From: Streptoalloteichus tenebrarius
GTDB taxonomy: Bacteria; Actinomycetota; Actinomycetes; Mycobacteriales; Pseudonocardiaceae
NCBI RefSeq assembly: GCF_024171885.1
Contig: NZ_JAMTCP010000001.1
Span: 366,867 to 430,866 of the forward strand
Direction of reading: 5' to 3'
Length of the DNA: 64,000 nt
Shown here in pieces: positions 45,216 to 53,705 of this stretch. The notes beneath the pieces are model-generated. The model worked only from the letters and a program-made list of their open reading frames with translations. It was not told the origin of the DNA and searched no databases. A program made the position numbers and the translations under genes. Every line of letters begins with the position of its first letter. Within the stretch, counting starts at the first letter, position 1.

Positions 45216-46195
45216 CCGTCGCTGTGGACAGCCACCAGGTGGCGCCACACGCCGTCGGTGCCGTTCCCCTGTCCACCAGCGTCGTCCTCGGCGGAGCCGA
45301 TCTCCCAGCCCAGCGGCCAGAACCGGTTTCCCCGGACCTCGGCCTCGACGTCGACCCGCACTCGTGCTCCGCTGAGGCTGAGCGGCTCCGCGGACTCGAC
45401 GTCCCTGAAGTCGACCCCTCGCACGAACACGGCGTGTTGGAACGATGCGGCGTGGTGGAACGTCGCGCCTCTGAACGAGATGTCGCCGTGGAACGTCGCG
45501 TTGTCAAAGCAGGCCTGCCCTGAGAACGTGGCGTTGGTGAACTCGGCTCCACGGACCTCGCACCGCCCGAAGTCGAAGTCGACGAGGCTGGCCGAGGTGA
45601 GGTCCAGGTCGATGTCCGGCCAGAACCCGGGATTGGTGGGCACTCCGTCGGCGCCGCGTTCTGGTCGGAGGTGGTCGGTGAGGACCTGCTGCGCGGTCGC
45701 CCGGACCTGCCGCTCCGACACGCCGGTTTCCGTTCCGTCCGGAGACGGCGCCGGGTCGGGGAGCTGGTGGGGCGTGCGGAGGTAGCCGCAGAGCGTGGTG
45801 ACGACTGCCTGTCGCTGGTACGGGTTGCCCTGCGCCAACCGTTCCAGCATGCGCACCGCGTCCAACCTGACCGCGGCCTCCGTGGAGTCGAGCTGGGCGA
45901 GCGCGCGGGGGTACGGGTCGGCGATCGGTCCGTTCTCCTGGCCAACCCCGGATGCCCGCTGGTGGCGGGCCGTCAGCAGGAGCGCGGCGACCCCTCCACT
46001 GGCGGTCTCCAGGGTCATGCCGACCTGGAGAAGCTCCACCAGGTCCATGTCCTGACGCTCACCGAAGAGGAGGGCGATCAGGAGACAGGCCATCACGATG
46101 CTCACGAGGAGCAGAAGCGCTGCGCCAACGTAGGCCGCCTGGACTGACGGAGGTAGTTGTGACTGCCGCTGGGCCGACGCACGAACCGATCGCAT
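45212..46195 (-). CDS. Membrane protein with pentapeptide-repeat C-terminus
   Basis: A 327-aa protein. ATG 46195 has GAGG nine bases upstream; ATG 46204 is the alternative. Two membrane segments (AAYVGAALLLLVSIVMACLLIALLF and a weaker one in SGGVAALLLTA) lead into AVRLDAVRMLERLAQ, then LCGYLRTPHQ. From about residue 205 come clear pentapeptide repeats: DFDFGRCEVRGAEFTNATFSGQACFDNATFHGDISFRGATF. The layout and the LCGY-R-P motif match the protein at 15280-16638. It is probably a membrane-tethered beta-helix scaffold. Confidence 0.8.
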   Translation of the reverse strand: MRSVRASAQRQSQLPPSVQAAYVGAALLLLVSIVMACLLIALLFGERQDMDLVELLQVGMTLETASGGVAALLLTARHQRASGVGQENGPIADPYPRALAQLDSTEAAVRLDAVRMLERLAQGNPYQRQAVVTTLCGYLRTPHQLPDPAPSPDGTETGVSERQVRATAQQVLTDHLRPERGADGVPTNPGFWPDIDLDLTSASLVDFDFGRCEVRGAEFTNATFSGQACFDNATFHGDISFRGATFHHAASFQHAVFVRGVDFRDVESAEPLSLSGARVRVDVEAEVRGNRFWPLGWEIGSAEDDAGGQGNGTDGVWRHLVAVHSDG

Positions 46196-46610
46196 GCCGA
46201 GCATCCTCGCGATGAGCCGGGGAGGTCGGGAGACCGCGAGGGAAAATGTTGTGGCATCGGCAGATTCGCGGTACCGCTTACCCCATACGGGCCAACGGTG
46301 TGGTCCTGACGGTCGCCCCCGCTGGTACGACACCCACGCGGTTGGATCGTCTACAGTGGACGTCAAATCGAGCGCGGGCGCGAAGCGGTGGGCGTGGGCG
46401 TGCCTGCTGGCCTTCCGCGTGCGGCCTCGGGATCAGGCCGGAGTTCGGGCATCAGCACGAGAACACTGATGCTGAGCCGTACTGGCCGTGGTGGGTGGCT
46501 GACGGGTGTCGGTGACCCACGTCGTCACGCCAGCCACCCACCAACAGGCCGGGACACCCTCCGAAGATCAGTCGAAGCCAGTGCCCGGGCCGCCGTTCAC
46601 GTCCAGGACG
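46196..46610. other. 415-bp intergenic region
   Basis: No convincing gene. CGTCTACAGTGGAC near 46349-46362 resembles the promoter sequence in front of the AraC gene (CGTCTACAGTGG), so a rightward promoter is possible. Short frames that follow it are not protein-like. Confidence 0.4.
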
Positions 46611-47162
46611 TCAGACCGAGAGGTGCCCGAAGAACAGGCTGCCCGGCGTGTCCAGGTCCGGGGAGTAGAAGAACTCCCGGGCGGCGCGGATGAACTCGTG
46701 GCGGCTGATCTCGCCGTCGCCGTCGAGGTCCAGCTTCCCGAAGGCTTCGAGGGCGCTGCTGGCGTCGATGCCCCACACCTTCACGTACTTCTCGAACTCC
46801 GCCTTGTCGATGGCGTTGGTGCCGTCGGAGTCGATGATGTCGAAGATCGCGTGCGACAGGCCCTCCACCAGGTTGTGCCGGCTGGTGTCCACGGCCGACA
46901 GGCGGGTCGCCAGGACGAACTGGTCCTTCGACAGCCGGTCCTCGCCGTTCGCGTGGCGCAGCAGCTCGATCCAGCTCATCTGGTACGCGGCCAGGAGCGC
47001 CCGCGCCCTGCGGTCGTTCTTGTCGATCTTGTAAGCGCTGAGGCAGCGCTCGATGATCCCGTGGTAGTCCTCCCACTCGACGTGGCCGTCGTTGTTGGAG
47101 TCGGTGGCGTGGAACAGCGCCTCCAGCTTGGCGGTGATCGGGTCGGTGGTGGTGGTCGCCAT
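46611..47162 (-). CDS. EF-hand calcium-binding protein (calerythrin-like), copy 1
   Basis: A 183-aa protein; ATG 47162 has GAGGAC seven bases upstream. Four EF-hand positions can be seen: DSNNDGHVEWED (loop 1, canonical), NGEDRLSKDQF (loop 2, degenerate), DSDGTNAIDKAE (loop 3) and DLDGDGEISRHE (loop 4, canonical). Length and loop order match the actinobacterial calerythrin/sarcoplasmic-binding-protein-like family, which buffers or senses Ca2+. It is transcribed leftward at the border of the biosynthetic cluster; a second member lies inside it at 53101. Confidence 0.9.
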   Translation of the reverse strand: MATTTTDPITAKLEALFHATDSNNDGHVEWEDYHGIIERCLSAYKIDKNDRRARALLAAYQMSWIELLRHANGEDRLSKDQFVLATRLSAVDTSRHNLVEGLSHAIFDIIDSDGTNAIDKAEFEKYVKVWGIDASSALEAFGKLDLDGDGEISRHEFIRAAREFFYSPDLDTPGSLFFGHLSV

Positions 47163-47517
47163 GACCATGTCCTCTCGTGGGGTGACAGTCCGTGGTGGCA
47201 TGAGTGCCATCCGTGGTGGAGCGTAGGGCCACCGACTCGGGTGACGGTACGGATCTTGATCAAATCGGCCCCGCTTTCACTCACGAGAGTGAGGCTGGAC
47301 GACACCCCGGACCCCAAGGTCGTCGGCGCGCGGAGCACCAGCGCTGTCAGCGACCAGATGTGTGCGTGCTCAACGTCCCGCGCCGGGGATTTCCGGTTCA
47401 CCCGGCCATCTTCTGGCCCGCCGCGAAGAGGACCAGGACGCCCTCGGACGGAGTTCCCGCGACGGGGGAGTGACGTTGGGGCGACGCGCGTCCGCACCGT
47501 CCGTCGGGCGTGGGGGA
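47163..47517. other. 355-bp intergenic region between EF-hand and P450 genes
   Basis: No gene supported. It must hold the promoter of the EF-hand gene; AT-richer sequence GGATCTTGATCAAATC at 47251-47266 and a small dyad CTCAC-GAGA-GTGAG at 47280-47293 lie about 90-130 bp upstream of its start. Confidence 0.4.
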
Positions 47518-48717
47518 TCACCAGGTCACCGGAAGCGCGCGGAGATCGACCTCCGCGCCGGAGGTGTTCCACGGCAGATCCTCGACCGGCACGGCGAGTC
47601 GAAGGCCGGGAAGGGTGTCGACCAGTGCCCCGATGGCCTCCTGCAACTCGATCCGCGCCAGGGCGGCCCCGAGGCAGTAGTGCGTGCCGAGGCCGAAGCT
47701 CAGGTGCGCGTTGTCGGTGCGGGCGACGACGAAGCGGTCGGCGTCGTCGAACTGATCCGGGTCCCGGTTGGCCGCCACGAGGGGAGTGACCACCAACTCG
47801 CCGCGTCGGACGAGCACCCCGCTCACCGTGACGTCGGCCAGCGCCCGGTGCTGGGTGCTGATTTCCGTGCCGGTGAGCCGGAATCGCAGGATCTCCTCCA
47901 CGGCGGAACCCACCAGCGCGCGATCGTGGGCCAGCGCGTCCCACTGGTCGGGGTTCAACAACAGCACCAGCGTGCCGACCCCGATCGTGCTGGAGGTCGT
48001 GAGGTAACCGGCGAGCAGGAGTCCGGTCACCATGCTGTGGAGTTCCCCCTCGCTGAGCCGTCCTTCCCCGGCGGCGCGCACGAGCCGTCCCAGCACACCC
48101 GTGGCCCGGTCCCGTCGGGTGGCGATCAGTTCGGTGACGTGATCCTCCACGTCCTGGAACGCCGCCAGCGCCCGCTCGTCACCCGTCTCGGCGGTGTCGC
48201 CCAGACAGATCGACGCCCAGTGACGAGCCCGGCTCCACTCCGGGACCGGCACTCCCAGCACCTCGCAGACGACGGTGAGCGGCAGGGGAAGGGCCAGGCT
48301 GTCCATCAGGTCGGCCGTCGGCCCCCGACCGGTCATGGCGGCCAACAGACCGGCCACGATCTCCCGCACCCTCGGCCGCAGCCGCTCGACCCGGCTCAGC
48401 GAGAACGCGGGGCCGACCACCTGACGCAGCCGGTGGTGCTTGGCGTTGTCGTCGGTCAGCATGAACTCGCTGCGGCTGCTGGTCGCGTCGTCCTGACTGG
48501 GACGAGGGACGTGCAGGGTGAAGTCGGGGGAGGTCAGCACCGCGCGGATGTCGGCGTACCGGGTGACCAGCCACGCCACCTGGCCGTCCGCCAACCGGAC
48601 GCGGGACACCGGGGCGAGCAGGCGGCAGGCCGCCAGCGCCGGTGGTGGCACCAGCGGTGAGGGTTGGGGGAACGGAAAGCGGCGGAGGGCGTCCGCCGGA
48701 GGGTTGCCGGTGGCCAC
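47518..48717 (-). CDS. Cytochrome P450 with modified I-helix, cluster member
   Basis: A 399-aa soluble bacterial P450. The haem-binding loop FGLGTHYCLGAALARIE and the ExxR motif in EEILRFR are intact. In the I helix, AGYLTT (residues 236-241) has Leu where most P450s have Glu or Asp, so normal proton delivery may be altered. It presumably oxidises the peptide product or a carrier-bound intermediate. It lies 16 bp downstream of the O-methyltransferase gene, same strand, so the two are co-transcribed. Confidence 0.9.
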   Translation of the reverse strand: MATGNPPADALRRFPFPQPSPLVPPPALAACRLLAPVSRVRLADGQVAWLVTRYADIRAVLTSPDFTLHVPRPSQDDATSSRSEFMLTDDNAKHHRLRQVVGPAFSLSRVERLRPRVREIVAGLLAAMTGRGPTADLMDSLALPLPLTVVCEVLGVPVPEWSRARHWASICLGDTAETGDERALAAFQDVEDHVTELIATRRDRATGVLGRLVRAAGEGRLSEGELHSMVTGLLLAGYLTTSSTIGVGTLVLLLNPDQWDALAHDRALVGSAVEEILRFRLTGTEISTQHRALADVTVSGVLVRRGELVVTPLVAANRDPDQFDDADRFVVARTDNAHLSFGLGTHYCLGAALARIELQEAIGALVDTLPGLRLAVPVEDLPWNTSGAEVDLRALPVTW

Positions 48718-48733
48718 GCGGACCTCCCCGCGC

Positions 48734-49846
48734 TCAGTCGTCGATGGTGTACGTGAGCAGGGACGAGACGGTGTGGGGCGCGATCCTCGTCGCCTCGCGC
48801 AGGGTCAGCCCGGCGGACTCGCCGAGCAACCGGAACCGCTCCTGGTCGCGCAGCGCCGTTCCGAGCAACACCAACAGCCCCAGGTCGATCTCGACGAGCG
48901 CGCCGTACGCCGGGTCGGCCGGGTCCTCGGGAAGGACCTGGTCCACCACGACGACCAGGGCGTGGGACGGCGCGGCGGCGACGCACTGACCGAGAACCTT
49001 CCGGCTGTCCTCGTCGTTCCAGCAGTGCAGGACGTTGGCCAGCAGGTAGACGTCGCCGCCGCGGGGCAGTGGGTCGAAGAAGCTCTGCCCGGACACCGCG
49101 ACCCGCTCGGCCAACCCCCGCCCGGCGAACCGGACCCGGCCCTGCTCGGCCATTGGCGGAAGGTCGACCAGCGTGCCCCGCAGTCGGGGATGCGCGGTCA
49201 ACAACGCCGCCAGCACACGGCCGGTTCCCCCGCCGACGTCCACGACGTGTGCGACGGACTCCCAGTCGAACGCCCGAGCGATTCCCTCGGTGAGCTGGTC
49301 GGCCGCGCCGGCGAGGGCCTGGTCGAACCCCGCGGCCAGCTCCGGGTCGTGGTCGAGGGCGGACCAGAGGTCGTGGCCCTGGCGACCATGGCCCTGGCGA
49401 CCATGGCCCTGGCGTTCGTGGCCGTGGCGTTCGTGCCCCTCGCGTTCGTGCCCCTGGCGCGGCGCCCAGACCGGGCGGCCGTCGCGCACCGCGTCCAGCA
49501 GGCGGGCCACCGCCGCGGCCTCCCGCCGGTTGAAGGGGTTGGCCTGGTCGAGCGCGTCGACGAGCCGGGCGGGATGGTCGGAGCGGAGCAGGTGGCCGAG
49601 CGCCGTGAGTTCGAGGCGGTCCGGGGCCGGGTGCCGCAGGACTCCACAGTGGACCAGATGGCGGGCGACCCGGCGCAGCGCGTCGGGGTTGGCGCCCGCG
49701 CGCACGGCGAGTTCGTCGACGTCCACGGTCGCCCGTCCGATCAGGTCGGGCAGACGCAGGGTGACGGCCACGCGCAGCACCCAGGGCGTGACCAGGGAGG
49801 CCATCGCGCTGAGTGTGGACAGTGCGCTCTCGTCGCGGTGAGTCAT
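48734..49846 (-). CDS. SAM-dependent O-methyltransferase (Methyltransf_2 type) with His-rich repeat
   Basis: A 370-aa enzyme from ATG 49846. The N-terminal dimerisation winged helix (TLSAMASLVTPWVLRVAVTLRLPDLI) and the catalytic Rossmann domain (VVDVGGGTGRVLAALL, then HCWNDEDSRKVL) are typical of small-molecule O-methyltransferases. Residues 131-158 are an unusual insertion of five-residue repeats, QGHER-like, between the two domains. It is probably a tailoring step of the NRPS product, methylating a hydroxyl perhaps installed by a P450. Operon partner of the downstream P450. Confidence 0.9.
   Translation of the reverse strand: MTHRDESALSTLSAMASLVTPWVLRVAVTLRLPDLIGRATVDVDELAVRAGANPDALRRVARHLVHCGVLRHPAPDRLELTALGHLLRSDHPARLVDALDQANPFNRREAAAVARLLDAVRDGRPVWAPRQGHEREGHERHGHERQGHGRQGHGRQGHDLWSALDHDPELAAGFDQALAGAADQLTEGIARAFDWESVAHVVDVGGGTGRVLAALLTAHPRLRGTLVDLPPMAEQGRVRFAGRGLAERVAVSGQSFFDPLPRGGDVYLLANVLHCWNDEDSRKVLGQCVAAAPSHALVVVVDQVLPEDPADPAYGALVEIDLGLLVLLGTALRDQERFRLLGESAGLTLREATRIAPHTVSSLLTYTIDD
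49373..49456 (-). repeat. 15-bp tandem repeat encoding (x-G-H-x-R)n inside the methyltransferase
   Basis: Five and a half near-identical 15-bp units encode QGHER, EGHER, HGHER, QGHGR, QGHGR, QGHD. It is in frame and interrupts the linker between dimerisation and catalytic domains. Histidine clustering could bind metal, or it may be neutral slippage. Confidence 0.85.
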
Positions 49847-50297
49847 CTTTGGACGCCTTCGCTCGGCCGGATCGTGGTCCGGCCCTACACACCACTGTGG
49901 AGACGGCGTGCCTGGCCGAGGGTATCTCCAGCACACAGCGTGCCGCCCCGCCGTCATCGCATCTAGTGAACCGTCTTCAGGGCCGACCAGGACCGACCAG
50001 GACCGGCCGCCACTGACCGCGAGCGACCTCGACCCACCTCGGCCGACCGCGACCGACGCCGTCGCGGACGGGCGTCAGCCGTCGGCCACTCGGGCACATG
50101 CCGGCGCCGCACCCACGGCGGGCGGGGCACCAGGCGGCCCAGCACCGAGAAGTGTCACCGGAACAGGGGGTTTGGGTGACGCATTGTGTGCTCGCGGGGC
50201 CGGTCAGTACTCCTGCCGGGCACCATCAGACGTGGACTTGGGGTCCTCCCGCTCCGGAAGGCGCTGTCACGTTTCGTGGTCGCCGCCCCCGGAGGTG
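49847..50297. other. 450-bp divergent promoter region of the biosynthetic cluster
   Basis: Separates the leftward methyltransferase/P450 unit from the rightward P450-aminotransferase-EF-hand-NRPS unit, so it should hold both promoters. From 49980 to about 50060 it contains irregular tandem GACCGACCAGG/GACCGACC-like units. No gene is supported in it. Confidence 0.5.
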
Positions 50298-51557
50298 GTG
50301 ACGGATAACCGGGCGCATGTGGGGTGGTCGTTGGTCGAGTCAGGACAGTGGACGCGGCACGGACCGCGAGTTCCCGAGGTGGTGGCCGAGGACTTCGCCG
50401 CCGACCCCTACACCGCCCTGACCTCGTTGCCCCCCGGCACCCCGATCGCCCGCAGCGCCCGGGGACTCGAAGTGCTCACCTACCGCGCCTGTCAGGAGGT
50501 GTTCCAGACCACCGCCCTCACCCCGTGCATGCCCGAACTGCTCAGCGCCCTGGGATGCACCGACCAGGGCGTGTTGCGTTTCGTGGCCGAGGAACTGTTC
50601 AGCAAGGAGGACGCCGAACACCTCCGACTGCGCTCCGCCGTGGCCGGCTTCTTCACCCCCGGCCGGATGCGCCGGTGGCGCACGACCATGGCCGAGATCG
50701 CCACCGAGATCGTCGACTCCGTCCCCGCCGACGGCCGGTGCGACGCGATGCGGGACATCGCCCAACCCGCCGTCGCGCGCTTCTCCTGCCGCCTGCTCGG
50801 CGCGCCGGACTCCGACGCCGACCTGGTGTACCGGCTGTCGGCGGACTTCGGCGAACTCCTGGGCGGGGAGAACGTCTGGAAGTACCCGGACTTCCGGGAC
50901 ACCATCGAGGACTACCTCCGCGACCTCCTCCGCCAACGCCGCTCCGAGCCCCGCGACGACGCGCTGTCGTTCATCCTGCGCGGCGAGCACGAGGGCAACC
51001 ACAGCGAGGCGGACTCGCTGCGGGTGGCGCTGACGATCCTCGGAGCCGGCAGCCAGATGGTGGCCGCCCAGGCAGCGCTGCTGATCAACGCCCTCGTCGA
51101 GCACCCCGACCAGTGGGACCTGGTGCGCCAACAGCCGGACCTGGTGCCGGCCGCGGTCCTGGAGTGCACCCGGCTCCGGCCGACGGTCTTCGCCACCGAA
51201 CGGATCGCCAGGGACGACGTCGAGATCCGCGGCGTCCCCATCCGGCGGGGACAGTTCCTCTTCGTCCACATCCTCGTGGCCAACCGCGATCCGACGGTGT
51301 TCCAGGACCCCCTGCGGCTCGACGTCCGACGCACGTTCGCCACACCGCCGTTGACCTGGAGCGTCGGCCGGCACTTCTGCGTCGGTCGTGCCCTGTCGCT
51401 GCTGGCCCTGGAGGAGATCCTCCGGGCGATCCGGTCCCGGTGGGTGTCCCTGCGGTCCACCGCCCGCCCCACGGTCGGCGGTCTCCCGTTCGCGGTCCGG
51501 CCGGAGCGGATGCCCATCGTCGTCGAACGCCGACCGGCGCGAGCCAGAGGGGAGTGA
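50298..51557 (+). CDS. Cytochrome P450 lacking the acid-alcohol pair, cluster member
   Basis: A P450 of about 419 aa. The start is uncertain: GTG 50298 or 50295 sits on the GGAGGT sequence itself, and GTG 50319 is another option. The ExxR motif is ECTRLRP and the haem loop is WSVGRHFCVGRALS, keeping the cysteine but changing the usual FGxG to WSVG. The I helix reads LGAGSQMVAAQAA, so both the acid and the threonine of AGxETT are replaced (Gln, Met). Such changes occur in P450s with unusual oxygen activation or carrier-bound substrates. Its stop overlaps the aminotransferase start. Confidence 0.85.
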   Translation: MTDNRAHVGWSLVESGQWTRHGPRVPEVVAEDFAADPYTALTSLPPGTPIARSARGLEVLTYRACQEVFQTTALTPCMPELLSALGCTDQGVLRFVAEELFSKEDAEHLRLRSAVAGFFTPGRMRRWRTTMAEIATEIVDSVPADGRCDAMRDIAQPAVARFSCRLLGAPDSDADLVYRLSADFGELLGGENVWKYPDFRDTIEDYLRDLLRQRRSEPRDDALSFILRGEHEGNHSEADSLRVALTILGAGSQMVAAQAALLINALVEHPDQWDLVRQQPDLVPAAVLECTRLRPTVFATERIARDDVEIRGVPIRRGQFLFVHILVANRDPTVFQDPLRLDVRRTFATPPLTWSVGRHFCVGRALSLLALEEILRAIRSRWVSLRSTARPTVGGLPFAVRPERMPIVVERRPARARGE

Positions 51558-53083
51558 CCAGGGTGGACAGTCATCGTCCGTCGTCGCTGTCGTACGGCGG
51601 GGAAGAGGCGGTGCGACCCGTCGCCGTCCCGTCGGGCCTGACCCCGCCGGACCGCTCCAGCCTGTCCGTGCTGTGCGGCACGGACAACGACCTGTGGGAC
51701 CTGGTGCGCGCGGTCGTCGCCCGCCAGCCCGGGTCCGTGCGCCTGAGCCACCGCGCACACCAGAGCGCCACGTCGCTCCCGGCGAACCTGCCGTTCTCGG
51801 CTCCGATCCTGCCCGTCTGCTGCGCCAGGGCCGAGGGAGCCCACCTGTACGACGTCGACGGCAACGACTACGTCGACTGCCACCTCAGCTACACGGCGGC
51901 GGTCCTCGGCCACAACCCGCCCCCGGTCGTCGCGGCGGTGAGGGACCGCATCGCCACCGGCGTCGGGGCCGCCTACTTCTGCCCGGAGCAGGTGGAGCTG
52001 ACCGAACTGCTCACCGAAACGGTTCCCGGGGCCGACCGGGCCGGGCTGTTCCACACCGGGGCCGACACCGTGGCCGCCGCGGCGCGCATGGCGCGCGCCT
52101 CCACCGGACGCCAGGTGGTCGCCAAGTTCCAGGGCTCCTACCACGGGTCCCACGAGATCGGCCTGTACAACAGCCTCGGCCCCGCCGGACCCCGCGACCC
52201 CGCGTCCGGGTACGAGCTTCGGCCCGGTGGGAACGGGTTGCGGGCGTTGACCGGGGACGACCTGCTGGTGCTGCCCTTCGACGACCAGGCGGCGTTGGGG
52301 CTGGTCGCCGAGCACGCGGCCGACCTCGCCTGCGTCGTGGTCGACCCGGTGCCCCGGTTCCGCGGCCAGGCGCCCCACGCCGCTCGCGAGTTCCTGCGCG
52401 CGTTGCGCGCCGTCACCGCCGAACACGATGTGCCGCTGGTCGTCGACGAGGTGATCACCGGGTTCCGCATGGCCCCCGGCGGCGCGCAGGAGGCGTTCGG
52501 CGTCACCGCCGACATCACGTGCCTCGGCAAACTCACCAGCGGGCTGGGCGTCCCGCTGTCCGCGGTGACCGGCCGCGCCGACCACCTCGACCGCGCCCGC
52601 AGCGACGGCCTGCCCGGCGACGCCAGCAAGACCTGGCTGTCCAGCACCCACCAGGCCAACCACCTGGCCGTGGTCGCGGCGCTGGCCCAGCTCCGGCACC
52701 TGCGCGACCACCACGGGGAGATCTTCGACAGGATCGACGGACTGCACGACCTGCTGCGCGCCCGACTGGACGAGTTCGCCCACCGCAGCGGCATCCCCGT
52801 GCACCTGCGGGGCCACCCCCGGCACGTGACCCTTCTCGCGCTCGGCGAGCCACTGGACGACCGCGCCAGCTACGAGGAGTGGGCAGAGGAGATGGGTTCC
52901 CCGGCGATGGTGCGCGCGATGCAGATGCTGAGCCTGCACCTCCGGCTACGCGGCGTCTACACGCTCGGGGCTCCCACGATGAACCTGTCCGCGGCGCACA
53001 CCGAGGCCGACATCGACCAGATCACCTCCGCCGTCGCCGACAGCCTGCTGGTGATGGCCCGACAGAACCTGCTCCCGACCTGA
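51554..53083 (+). CDS. Class III PLP-dependent aminotransferase, cluster member
   Basis: A 509-aa protein from GTG 51554 overlapping the P450 stop (GTGA); GTG 51563 is also possible. It has the glutamate-1-semialdehyde aminomutase-like fold: NDYVDCHLSYTAAVLGHNPP, FQGSYHGSHE, the PLP-anchoring aspartate in VVDEVITGFRMAP, and the Schiff-base lysine in TCLGKLTSGLGVPLSAV. About 80 extra N-terminal residues have no known domain. Class III enzymes such as MxcL transaminate aldehydes released by NRPS reductase domains, so terminal amine formation is the leading hypothesis. Confidence 0.9.
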   Translation: MTRVDSHRPSSLSYGGEEAVRPVAVPSGLTPPDRSSLSVLCGTDNDLWDLVRAVVARQPGSVRLSHRAHQSATSLPANLPFSAPILPVCCARAEGAHLYDVDGNDYVDCHLSYTAAVLGHNPPPVVAAVRDRIATGVGAAYFCPEQVELTELLTETVPGADRAGLFHTGADTVAAAARMARASTGRQVVAKFQGSYHGSHEIGLYNSLGPAGPRDPASGYELRPGGNGLRALTGDDLLVLPFDDQAALGLVAEHAADLACVVVDPVPRFRGQAPHAAREFLRALRAVTAEHDVPLVVDEVITGFRMAPGGAQEAFGVTADITCLGKLTSGLGVPLSAVTGRADHLDRARSDGLPGDASKTWLSSTHQANHLAVVAALAQLRHLRDHHGEIFDRIDGLHDLLRARLDEFAHRSGIPVHLRGHPRHVTLLALGEPLDDRASYEEWAEEMGSPAMVRAMQMLSLHLRLRGVYTLGAPTMNLSAAHTEADIDQITSAVADSLLVMARQNLLPT

Positions 53084-53100
53084 ACCGCGCTGGAGGGCAG

Positions 53101-53640
53101 ATGACCGCGCTCAGTGACTACAAGTCCCGCAAGTTCGGCAAGGCCTTCACCCTCTTCGACCGGGACGGCGACGGGGTGGTGCGGCGCGCCGACATGGAGT
53201 CGGTGGTGCGCAAGGAGGTCCAGCGCAGCGGCGCGGACTACGAGGCGCCGGAGATGAGACCGGTGCGCGTGTTGGTGGAGCGCTGGTGGCGCACGCTCGA
53301 CCCCGAGGGGCGGGGCGAGGTGGACCACGACGGGTTCGTCACCGCCCTGGTGGCCCTGTCGGACGACCGGGACGCCGTGCGCCACGTCTTCGAGGACGGG
53401 GTGCGGTGCCTGCTGTCCCGCATGGACCGGGACGGCGACGGACGCGTCAGCAAGGCGGAGTTCGTCTGGGTCACCCAGGAGGACGGGCTCACCAGCGCCG
53501 AACGCGACGCCGCGTTCGACCGCATGGACCGGGACGGCGACGGATACGCCGACGTCGAGGACCTCGTCGCCGACTACGTCGAGCTGTACTGCACCTCCGA
53601 CCCCGACGCCGCCTGCAACGGCATCGCCGGCTTCCTCTGA
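53101..53640 (+). CDS. EF-hand calcium-binding protein (calerythrin-like), copy 2, inside NRPS operon
   Basis: A 179-aa protein; ATG 53101 has GGAGGG upstream. EF-hand loops are DRDGDGVVRRAD, DPEGRGEVDHDG (weaker), DRDGDGRVSKAE and DRDGDGYADVED, so at least three can bind Ca2+. It starts 17 bp after the aminotransferase gene and ends 65 bp before the NRPS gene, all on one strand, so it is co-expressed with the biosynthetic enzymes. It is related to the protein at 46611-47162. A structural, regulatory or substrate-handling role in the pathway is open. Confidence 0.9.
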   Translation: MTALSDYKSRKFGKAFTLFDRDGDGVVRRADMESVVRKEVQRSGADYEAPEMRPVRVLVERWWRTLDPEGRGEVDHDGFVTALVALSDDRDAVRHVFEDGVRCLLSRMDRDGDGRVSKAEFVWVTQEDGLTSAERDAAFDRMDRDGDGYADVEDLVADYVELYCTSDPDAACNGIAGFL

Positions 53641-53695
53641 CCCTGGGCTTGGCCCCGGCCCCGGCCCTGGTCCTGGCCCTGGGCTTGGCCCCGGC
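53641..53695. repeat. GC-rich direct repeat between EF-hand and NRPS genes
   Basis: CCCTGGGCTTGGCCCCGGC is present exactly at 53641-53659 and 53677-53695, with related CCGGCCCTGG units between. It lies in the short leader before the NRPS start and may affect coupling or mRNA folding. Confidence 0.7.
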
Positions 53696-53705
53696 GCCGT
53701 GATCC

